Made by a program: the position numbers and the translations under genes
Source of the DNA: Nitrospira sp.
GTDB taxonomy: Bacteria; Nitrospirota; Nitrospiria; Nitrospirales; Nitrospiraceae
Reading direction: 5' to 3'
DNA length: 5,052 bases
NCBI GenBank assembly: GCA_025360665.1
Contig: JANYBU010000249.1
Coordinates: forward strand, 1-5,052
Part shown: positions 1-5,052 of the stretch, in pieces
How the letters are laid out: each line of letters opens with the position of its first letter
Numbering within the stretch: the first letter of the stretch is position 1
The notes under the pieces: generated by a model
Databases searched by the model: none
What the model was told of the DNA's origin: nothing
The model's input: the letters and a program-made list of their open reading frames with translations, nothing else

Positions 1-1009
1 CGCGTTCGCGGGGCTGTTTGAGTGGGATGTGCCGCTGACCCGGTTCATCCGTTCCCTCAACGATTCTCACATGGACCACCTCGCCAATCCCTGGCTGGCT
101 CAGCTCAGCGATATCGGTGACCGCCTCGGCAAGGGGGAGTCTCTGGTGATCCTAAGCCTCGTGCTGCTGGCGGTCGGGTATGGATTGAAACATCCGCAGT
201 GGAAAGACGCCGGTCGGCAGAGCCTCATCGCGCACGGTCTCGCCGCGTTGAGCGCCAATATTTTGAAACATGCCATTGGCCGTCCCCGGCCCAAGTTCAT
301 GCATGCCGGCAACCTTGAGCTTTTCCCAGCAGGCGGGAGCGGATGGGACTCGTTTCCGTCCGGGCATGCGGCGGCAGCATTCGCGGTCGCAACAGTACTG
401 GCCACAAAGTTCCCGCGAGCGAGATGGCCGATTCTCGCTGTGGCAGTGGCCATCGCCGCCAGTCGGATCGTCCGCGGGTCGCACTATCTGACCGACGTAG
501 CCGGAGGAGCGGCCCTTGGTTGCGTCATGGGAGTGATCGCAACCCATCCCTGGCGCGAATGGCGTGCATCGGCTGGAATGGCTGTCTGTCGGATGACGCC
601 ATTTTTTGTGGCGACGCTCGCGCTCGTCTGGACGATCGTGCATCTCCCGTCTGAGGCCTGGCCGTTTCAACAGCTCCTGTGGGGCGGCGTGGTGCTCACC
701 CTGGCGGGACTCGTGGGCCATGTCTTGTGGATGGTGCAGTCGTCATGGTGCCCGGCCTGGCTGTCCGGACCGCTGACTCGCGGGCTCGTGGGACTGGGGT
801 TAGGGATGACGACCGGCTCACTGTTTGTCACGAGCATCGTGCTGCTCGTCTGTGCGGCACATTGGTTGGATGGTCTCTCTGGTCAGTCCGAGTCCATGGC
901 GGAGGGTCATGTGGGGTTATGGGCTGCTATGGTGGAGGGTCTGTTCGTCGCGGTCATATTGTTGGTATTAGTGGCGAGCTATGCTCTGAAAGGCATCGTG
1001 CCGATGTAA
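1..1009 (+). CDS. PAP2-family membrane phosphatase (5' partial)
   Basis: Integral membrane phosphatase of the PAP2 / type 2 phosphatidic acid phosphatase superfamily, whose members remove phosphate from lipid phosphates or pyrophosphates such as undecaprenyl pyrophosphate, phosphatidylglycerol phosphate or lipid A. Numbering from the GTG at 29, all three signature motifs are intact: KX6RP at K80-R87-P88, PSGH at 110-113 (catalytic-site His113), and SRX5HX3D with S145-R146, His152 and Asp156. Hydrophobic segments surround the motifs. A further ~140 residues after them carry about four more predicted membrane segments (about 190-205, 216-236, 252-278, 296-320), which is longer than a minimal PAP2 core. 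The frame is open back to base 2, and the residues before GTG 29 (FEWD, then VPLTRFI) look like a normal PAP2 N-terminus, so the true start probably lies outside the window. The gene converges on the glycosyltransferase gene that follows. The family call is secure; the substrate is unknown. Confidence 0.93.
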   Translation, partial: AFAGLFEWDVPLTRFIRSLNDSHMDHLANPWLAQLSDIGDRLGKGESLVILSLVLLAVGYGLKHPQWKDAGRQSLIAHGLAALSANILKHAIGRPRPKFMHAGNLELFPAGGSGWDSFPSGHAAAAFAVATVLATKFPRARWPILAVAVAIAASRIVRGSHYLTDVAGGAALGCVMGVIATHPWREWRASAGMAVCRMTPFFVATLALVWTIVHLPSEAWPFQQLLWGGVVLTLAGLVGHVLWMVQSSWCPAWLSGPLTRGLVGLGLGMTTGSLFVTSIVLLVCAAHWLDGLSGQSESMAEGHVGLWAAMVEGLFVAVILLVLVASYALKGIVPM

Positions 1010-1027
1010 GCGTGACGCGCGAGATGT

Positions 1028-1039
1028 GCGAGAAAAGCG
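1028..1039 (+). repeat. Spacer word A, copy 1 (GCGAGAAAAGCG)
   Basis: This 12-bp word begins 19 nt after the PAP2 stop codon. It occurs again, exactly, on the - strand at 3311-3322, 21 nt after the stop of the GT2 gene. In both places it is on the sense strand just downstream of a stop. The identity does not extend beyond 12 bp. Its function is unknown; it may belong to a dispersed intergenic repeat family. Confidence 0.45.
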
Positions 1040-1042
1040 CGA

Positions 1043-1078
1043 CCAGAAGTTCGACGTTCCGAAAACCTCGAACTTCGG
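1043..1078. terminator. Hairpin between convergent genes, possible bidirectional terminator
   Basis: A perfect 9-bp inverted repeat, GAAGTTCGA (1046-1054) and TCGAACTTC (1068-1076), lies between the stop codons of the PAP2 gene and the GT83 gene. Inside it, after one C-C mismatch, GTT (1056-1058) pairs with AAC (1064-1066), leaving a 5-nt loop. Outside it, CC (1043-1044) can pair with GG (1077-1078) across a bulged A. The position suits a terminator for both genes. No proper T-run follows on the + strand, and on the - strand only a CTTTTC lies about 10 nt beyond the stem, so a classical intrinsic terminator is not demonstrated. The hairpin could instead be a REP-like element or an mRNA 3'-end stabiliser. 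Confidence 0.5.
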
Positions 1079-1089
1079 ACCTCGAACCC

Positions 1090-1104
1090 TTGCCTGTCCC
1101 GCGC
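1090..1104 (+). repeat. Spacer word B, copy 1 (TTGCCTGTC-CC-GCGC)
   Basis: TTGCCTGTC followed, after two extra C bases, by GCGC. The same word without the two bases is at 3292-3304 in the spacer between the GT2 and LAB_N genes. It lies about 10 nt beyond the stop codon of the GT83 gene. The match is short and on its own would be weak; it is listed because both spacers carry this word as well as word A. Confidence 0.35.
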
Positions 1105-1114
1105 GGCTATCCGG

Positions 1115-2851
1115 TCAATGGCCGAGAATGGTAGGCGGAGGTGGTGGGGCCGCACCTTCTGGAATCTTCACCATCGGCTGGTTGGCCAGCAGTACGTAGC
1201 CGTAGCGTTTGAGAATGGGGACCAGCCCGTTCGCCTCCGCCGGCAACTTCGACTGCGCGCCCTCCGGCAGCAGAATTATCACTCTCTTTGGCTCTTTCAG
1301 GGCCGCCCGTATCTTGTCCTCTTCACCAAATGGCACTAAGAGCGTCTTGCGTCTCGCGTAAAATACGGACGATGATCTCGTCGTTCCATAGGCGATGAAT
1401 TGATCCTGGGGACCCAGGTTCAGTCCCGCGGCATAGGCGAGTTCCTGCGGCGGCGCGATCACATATCGGTTGATGTGCGGAGCCGCGATCACGATGATGA
1501 TCAGAACCAGACCGGCCAAGGTCGCTCCTGCCGCCCAGAACGCTCCTCCGCGCCGTTCGTCGTTCAATCCAAGATATCCCACTAACGTTATTCCGAGTAA
1601 CAACACAGCCGCTGCCAAATAGGGACCACTGCCGAGATCCACCTGTCCGGCCAAGGGGAAATCCCGCACCATCTTGGAGGCATAGGTTGCGTAGAGTGTG
1701 GGGAGACAGGCAAAGCCGATTGCCAAGAGATACCCCAGCCCCATCATGAGGTGAATGGAGCCTCGAATCCCTTTCGTGGTCGGGTCTTGCAGGCACCGTG
1801 ACCAGTACGAGGCTGTCAACAGGGCGGCGGCGGGAAACAACGGACCGATATAGTGGGGCAAGCGGGTCGAAGAGGCTGTGAAAAACACGAAGACGCCCAC
1901 GACCCATAATGCCATAAAGAGGTCGAGTTCAGACGTCCCTGTGGGATCTGGCTGACTGCGTGCACGGCGTAGGTGGTACCAATCTTTGAGCGTACGATAG
2001 AGTGGGACCGGAAGCAGCGCGCTCCAAGGAAAGAAGCCTAAGAGCAGGACCGGGAGATAGAAGAAGATGGTGCCGTTGTGTCCTTCCATCGGACTCATGA
2101 ATCGCCCGATCGTATTGGCCTTGGCGCTAGAGGCATAGGCCTCGCCATGCACGAGGAACATGGCCGCATACCAGGGGGCGGCAAGTAGAATGAACAAGGT
2201 GGTGCCTGCAAGGGGAACCCCCTTCTGCCAATAGTCCCGCCACCGGCGCGTCCAAGTAAGGTAGAGTGCTGCTACGATGAGGGGCACGGCAAATCCGACC
2301 GGTCCCTTCGTCAGGGTGGCGAGGGCCATGCCGACGTAGAAGGCCCAGATCCATCGGCGCATGCCGCCTTCACCATGCAGCCCCAGCCAGAATCCATACA
2401 GCGACGCGGTAGTGAAAAAAATCAAGACACTGTCGGTCAGCGCCATGCGCCCGAGTCCAAGGATTTCCAGGTTGAGCAAGAGCATCAAGGCGCCGAAGAG
2501 TGCGACGGTTCGATCGCGCTGGTGCACGAGAAACAGGTACTGGATGAGGATCAAGCCCACGCCGAAGAGGGCTGAGGGGAATCGTGCGGCGAACTCGTTG
2601 ACCCCGAACAGGCGATACGACTGCTCCATCAGCCAATAGAGAAAGACTGGTTTTGCGACGCGCAGCTCACCGTTGAACGTCGGCGTCAGGCGATCCCCCG
2701 ACTCGAACATTTCGCGCCCGGCTTCGGCGTTCCGTCCCTCGTCACGGTCGGTCAGGCCCATGTCGCCGAGCCCCAAGAAGAACAACAGTCCCGACAACGC
2801 CAGGAGCGCGAGGAGGAGCAGTGCGTGGTGAGAGCGGCCGGTCGTGGTCAT
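1115..2851 (-). CDS. ArnT/PMT-like membrane glycosyltransferase (GT83)
   Basis: Polytopic inner-membrane glycosyltransferase of 578 residues, about the length usual for ArnT-like enzymes, which transfer a sugar from a polyprenyl phosphate donor to an acceptor on the periplasmic side. After a first membrane helix (about 9-29) comes the family's first extracytoplasmic loop with TDRDEGRNAEAGREMF (34-49); D37-E38 match the conserved acidic pair. It is followed by the KPVFLYWLM segment (67-75). TKGPVG (181-186) and SSTRLPHYIGP (327-337) are further family landmarks; the latter has Arg where relatives usually have Lys. About ten more hydrophobic segments follow the first, then a soluble tail of roughly 105 residues from about 474, ending in a proline run (569-573). 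ATG 2851 is the only reasonable start after the LAB_N stop, although no clear Shine-Dalgarno precedes it. It is the last gene of the - strand cluster, 57 nt after LAB_N. Acceptor and sugar are unknown; the symbol arnT is withheld because the aminoarabinose pathway genes are absent here. Confidence 0.9.
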   Translation of the reverse strand: MTTTGRSHHALLLLALLALSGLLFFLGLGDMGLTDRDEGRNAEAGREMFESGDRLTPTFNGELRVAKPVFLYWLMEQSYRLFGVNEFAARFPSALFGVGLILIQYLFLVHQRDRTVALFGALMLLLNLEILGLGRMALTDSVLIFFTTASLYGFWLGLHGEGGMRRWIWAFYVGMALATLTKGPVGFAVPLIVAALYLTWTRRWRDYWQKGVPLAGTTLFILLAAPWYAAMFLVHGEAYASSAKANTIGRFMSPMEGHNGTIFFYLPVLLLGFFPWSALLPVPLYRTLKDWYHLRRARSQPDPTGTSELDLFMALWVVGVFVFFTASSTRLPHYIGPLFPAAALLTASYWSRCLQDPTTKGIRGSIHLMMGLGYLLAIGFACLPTLYATYASKMVRDFPLAGQVDLGSGPYLAAAVLLLGITLVGYLGLNDERRGGAFWAAGATLAGLVLIIIVIAAPHINRYVIAPPQELAYAAGLNLGPQDQFIAYGTTRSSSVFYARRKTLLVPFGEEDKIRAALKEPKRVIILLPEGAQSKLPAEANGLVPILKRYGYVLLANQPMVKIPEGAAPPPPPTILGH

Positions 2852-2908
2852 AGAATCGTTAGGATCGTGTGATAACTGAATCAGATGAGCGTGCCGAACT
2901 CCGGGCAG

Positions 2909-3208
2909 TCATGATTGTGGAGAGGATGGGCCGGCGAGATGTTTCGCCTGGTTCGCGCGCGAGATCAGCATCAGATTGCGAATATAGACGATAGACCCGA
3001 TGCTCTGTCCGGCGATGAAGACGGGATCTCTTCGATAGATCGCATAGGCCAGCGTGATGAGCCCGCCGATCAGGCTCATGTACCAAAACGAGACCGGGAC
3101 CTGACTCTCCGCCTTTTTTTCAGAGGCAATCCATTGGATCACCCAGCGGCCGAAAAACAGTCCTTGGCCGAGAAATCCGATGGCGAGCCAGATGGTTTCG
3201 ATGCTCAT
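2909..3208 (-). CDS. LAB_N domain small membrane protein
   Basis: A protein of 99 residues consisting almost entirely of a LAB_N domain, named for the N-terminus of some lipid-A-disaccharide synthases but often found as a free-standing protein beside glycosyltransferases. Visible family features, numbered from the chosen ATG, are WLAIGFLGQ (7-15), RWVIQWIASEKK (21-32), VPVSFWYMSLIGG (37-49) and YAIYRRDPVFIAGQ (55-68), then YIRNL (75-79). Three hydrophobic helices fit about 4-22, 39-57 and 62-82. The frame extends to an ATG at 3262 (117 residues), but the extra 18 residues are not part of the domain; neither start has a good Shine-Dalgarno, so the choice rests on domain fit. It lies between the GT2 and GT83 genes, which suggests a role in polyprenyl-linked sugar transfer, perhaps lipid flipping or assembly. 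That is inference; the biochemical function is not known to me. The protein lacks the glycosyltransferase part of LpxB. Confidence 0.87.
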   Translation of the reverse strand: MSIETIWLAIGFLGQGLFFGRWVIQWIASEKKAESQVPVSFWYMSLIGGLITLAYAIYRRDPVFIAGQSIGSIVYIRNLMLISRANQAKHLAGPSSPQS

Positions 3209-3291
3209 GATGGAACCGTCATGCGCGACTGGCGAGACGTACGCGAAGCGTGGGACGCGCATGGTAGCCGATTCTCATGGTCCATGGAGTT

Positions 3292-3304
3292 TTGCCTGTC
3301 GCGC
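3292..3304 (+). repeat. Spacer word B, copy 2 (TTGCCTGTCGCGC)
   Basis: Second occurrence of word B, given in the same + strand orientation as the copy at 1090-1104 but without the two extra C bases. It sits between the GT2 stop and the LAB_N gene, next to word A. No function can be assigned. Confidence 0.35.
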
Positions 3305-3310
3305 ATCTCT

Positions 3311-3322
3311 CGCTTTTCTCGC
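3311..3322 (-). repeat. Spacer word A, copy 2 (GCGAGAAAAGCG)
   Basis: Exact reverse-strand copy of the 12-bp word at 1028-1039, 21 nt downstream of the GT2 stop codon in the sense direction. It is flanked by a small 8-bp direct repeat, GACGAGCG on the - strand (3337-3344, overlapping the stop codon, and 3320-3327), spaced 17 bp apart. The whole spacer 3263-3342 is purine-rich on the transcribed strand's RNA. No T-run or strong stem was seen, so it does not look like a terminator separating GT2 from LAB_N. Confidence 0.45.
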
Positions 3323-3342
3323 TCGTCCCGCCTGCCCGCTCG

Positions 3343-4077
3343 TCACTTATCGCGGAATGTATACCGCAGCACTCTGGTTTGCATCCACCTCACGGCGATC
3401 AGGTCGTACAGGCTTTTGAAGAGGCGGTTGCCCACACCGTATTTCGACAGGCCGTGTGCGCGCGGGTAATGGCGCACCGGCACTTCGGTCACCGTGAAGC
3501 CGTGCATCAGCGCCAGCGCGGGGAAAAATCGATGCATGCCATTGAAGAGTTGCAGTTTGTCCACGACGGCACGGCGGAAGATCTTCAATGAGCAACCGGT
3601 ATCGTGAACCCGATCGCCCGTGACGGCGCTGCGCACCGCATTGGCAATTCTCGATGACAGCGTTCGCACGAGGCTGTCATGCCGGTTTGTCCGCCACCCG
3701 CACACGAGGTCGAATGTCTTCACATGGGGAAGCAGCGTGCCGATATCAGTCGGGTCGTTCTGGAGGTCGCCGTCGATCGTGATGACCAGATCGCCGGCCG
3801 AGTGTTTGAAGCCCGCGTCGAATGCCGATGATTGTCCGTAGTTGCGATCGAAATGAAAGACGCGCACCCGCGGATAGTCCGCGGCCAGCCGATCGAGCAC
3901 GTCCGAACTGCCGTCTGTGCTGCCGTCGTCGATGAAGAGGATTTCGAAGGGAGCTGAGCGTGATTCGTCGCAGGACTCCAAGGCCTTGATCAATTGCTCA
4001 GTCAAGGGAACGAGATTGTCTCGCTCATCCTTGATGGGGATGATGACGGAAGCCCAAGGATGGGATGGCACGGTCAT
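3343..4077 (-). CDS. GT2 polyprenyl-phosphate glycosyltransferase (DPM1/ArnC-like)
   Basis: Cytoplasmic family-2 glycosyltransferase (GT-A fold) that probably moves a sugar from a nucleotide donor to a polyprenyl phosphate, as dolichol-phosphate mannosyltransferases and ArnC do. Numbered from the chosen ATG (244 residues): VIIPIKDE (11-18) starts the nucleotide-binding fold, IDDGSTDG (49-56) is the donor-binding motif, DGDLQNDP (102-109) supplies the metal-binding DXD-like acidic pair, HDTGCSLK (158-165) and RAHGLSKYG (206-214) are typical of the polyprenyl-phosphate branch. The protein ends about 30 residues after the last motif, so the two C-terminal membrane helices found in ArnC and GtrB are absent and it must reach the membrane peripherally or through a partner. 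A GTG at 4113 would add 12 residues; ATG 4077 is preferred because the fold begins just after it and an AGGA lies upstream (4091-4094), though at a rather long 13-nt spacing. It is followed by LAB_N and GT83 genes, supporting a donor-making role. The exact sugar cannot be read from the sequence. Confidence 0.9.
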   Translation of the reverse strand: MTVPSHPWASVIIPIKDERDNLVPLTEQLIKALESCDESRSAPFEILFIDDGSTDGSSDVLDRLAADYPRVRVFHFDRNYGQSSAFDAGFKHSAGDLVITIDGDLQNDPTDIGTLLPHVKTFDLVCGWRTNRHDSLVRTLSSRIANAVRSAVTGDRVHDTGCSLKIFRRAVVDKLQLFNGMHRFFPALALMHGFTVTEVPVRHYPRAHGLSKYGVGNRLFKSLYDLIAVRWMQTRVLRYTFRDK

Positions 4078-4160
4078 GCGGGGTAGATATTCCTGACGCA
4101 GAAGGGGAACCACACACTCACGCGGGCATTCTACCGAATGCTCTGCAGCGGGTCAAACGT

Positions 4161-5052
4161 TCACGAGTCTTTCCTGATCAACCAGACGAATGCCAAGGCC
4201 GAGAGCGTCGCCATCATTGCGCCGAAGGCGAATGGAGCGGCAGGTCCCACCCTGTCCCACAGAAACCCCGCGATCAGGCTGGCGGGCAAGATCACCAGCC
4301 CGACCACCATATGATAGAGGCCGAACCCGGTGGCCTTCTGTTCTGCTCGGATCAACGTCGCGAGATAGGCGCGCTGCACTCCGTCCGCCACCCCCATATA
4401 GAGACCGTAGCTGATGAAGAGTCCGGCGATCTGCCAGACGCTCGTCGCCAGGGCAAATCCTGCGTATATCATTGCAAACAATACAAATCCGCACAGGATC
4501 ATCTTCTTCGGCCCGAATCGATCGGCTAGCATCCCGGCGGGAACTGACATCAGGGCATACGTGGCGTTGAAGGCGAGGTAGAGCCCGGAAATCCATGCCG
4601 GACTCACTCCCACGTGCTCGGCCTTGAGGATCAGGAAGGCGTTACTGGAATTGCCTAGAGAGAACAGGCCGACGACCAGAAGGAATCCGGTCAGGCGCGC
4701 ATCGAGACCACGAAGGGACCACAGAGGCTGCGTCCGCATCGATGGAACGGGGCCATCGGTTTTGATGAACCAGACAATCAGCGCGACGGCTACCACGCCA
4801 GGCACGATGGACAGCCAAAAGACCAAGCGGTAATCCGCTATCCAGACAGACAGAATGACGAGGGCCAAGGCAGGTCCCACCACCGCTCCCGCCGTATCCA
4901 GCGCTCGATGAAAGCCGAACGCCAGTCCCAGCCGCTCCGGCGGAGTCGAGGCCGCGATAGTCGCATCGCGTGGGGCGGTCCTGATGCCCTTGCCGACGCG
5001 GTCCGCGAAGCGGGCCGCCAGGACCGTTCCCCATCCGGGTGCCAGCGCAAGC
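4161..5052 (-). CDS. MFS transporter (5' partial)
   Basis: C-terminal ~296 residues of a major facilitator superfamily transporter; the frame is open to the right edge, and roughly the first 110-130 residues (about three to four helices) lie outside the window. The GTG at 4883 is internal, not a start. Numbering from the first visible codon, FADRVGKGIRTAPRDA (15-30) followed by AFGFHRALDTAGA (44-56) is the characteristic loop and helix around helices 4-5 of one MFS subgroup. A central cytoplasmic linker lies at about 97-116. GMLADRFGPKK (173-183) is the second-half copy of motif A, and GVADGVQRAYLATLI with GFGLYHMVVG (220-251) mirrors the first-half motif, the expected pseudo-repeat of the two MFS halves. 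About eight membrane segments are visible. It is upstream of the GT2 gene in the same direction with an 83-nt spacer and no evident terminator, so it may share a transcript. The substrate is unknown; efflux of a small molecule is the usual guess for this subgroup. Confidence 0.9.
   Translation of the reverse strand, partial: LALAPGWGTVLAARFADRVGKGIRTAPRDATIAASTPPERLGLAFGFHRALDTAGAVVGPALALVILSVWIADYRLVFWLSIVPGVVAVALIVWFIKTDGPVPSMRTQPLWSLRGLDARLTGFLLVVGLFSLGNSSNAFLILKAEHVGVSPAWISGLYLAFNATYALMSVPAGMLADRFGPKKMILCGFVLFAMIYAGFALATSVWQIAGLFISYGLYMGVADGVQRAYLATLIRAEQKATGFGLYHMVVGLVILPASLIAGFLWDRVGPAAPFAFGAMMATLSALAFVWLIRKDS

Noticed and set aside
152..721. 189-codon open frame antisense to the PAP2 gene
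   Set aside because: It overlaps a gene with all catalytic motifs, its product is rich in Arg, His and Cys without domain-like hydrophobic pattern, and long antisense frames are expected at this GC content.
679..1134. 151-codon + strand frame running through the PAP2 3' end into the convergent spacer
   Set aside because: It is the +1-type shadow of the PAP2 frame; its translation has no motif, and the overlapping PAP2 helices are a better explanation. It is not evidence of a frameshifted gene.
1323..1907. 194-codon - strand frame inside the GT83 gene
   Set aside because: It is an alternative frame of a well-supported membrane enzyme, and the translation is Arg/Ser-rich with no recognisable motif.
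2915..3469. 184-codon + strand frame antisense to LAB_N and the end of GT2
   Set aside because: It spans two genes with clear family motifs on the other strand and the spacer between them; the product shows no family features.
4078..4160. Possible terminator or promoter between the MFS and GT2 genes
   Set aside because: No stem with T-run and no convincing -35/-10 pair was found on the - strand. Only a weak AGGA upstream of the GT2 ATG could be noted.
4065..4529. 154-codon + strand frame over the MFS 3' end and the spacer
   Set aside because: The product is a polar, Gln/Glu/His-rich string typical of an antisense shadow; no ribosome binding site or motif supports it.
1..5052. CRISPR array, tRNA/rRNA genes, transposase or attachment sites
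   Set aside because: Nothing of the kind was seen: coding sequence covers nearly the whole window, and the spacers are about 55-135 nt and hold only the short words and the hairpin listed.

Overview
The window is bacterial chromosome-like DNA. It is GC-rich, densely coded, and has no tRNA, rRNA, CRISPR array or insertion sequence that I can see. All five genes encode envelope or membrane functions. Polyprenyl-phosphate sugar chemistry of the ArnC/ArnT kind points to a Gram-negative cell plan. The gene set and the style of the spacers (short GCGAG, TTCGA and CCTGTC words next to stop codons) remind me of Nitrospira (Nitrospirota). That is an impression from memory, not something the sequence proves.

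Layout: (1) 1-1009, + strand: a PAP2-type membrane phosphatase with all three catalytic motifs. Its reading frame runs off the left edge. (2) 1010-1114: the spacer between two convergent genes. It holds a clear hairpin and short words that recur in another spacer. (3) 1115-5052, - strand: four genes in the same direction. In transcription order they are an MFS transporter (start outside the right edge), a family-2 glycosyltransferase resembling dolichol/undecaprenyl-phosphate sugar synthases, a small LAB_N membrane protein, and an ArnT/PMT-like (GT83) integral membrane glycosyltransferase. Spacers are roughly 83, 134 (80 with the longer LAB_N start) and 57 nt, so co-transcription is plausible but not shown.

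How they may work together: the GT2 enzyme would load a sugar onto a polyprenyl phosphate at the cytoplasmic face. The LAB_N protein sits where a lipid-sugar flippase or accessory factor would be expected. The GT83 enzyme would then transfer the sugar to an acceptor (lipid A, glycan or protein) on the periplasmic side. The other aminoarabinose genes (arnA, arnB, arnD, arnE/F) are absent, so the sugar and acceptor are unknown. The convergent PAP2 enzyme could act on polyprenyl (pyro)phosphate or lipid A phosphate, but is not necessarily part of the same pathway. The most interesting points are this compact three-gene glycosylation unit and the shared words in two intergenic spacers. I found no clearly unprecedented system.
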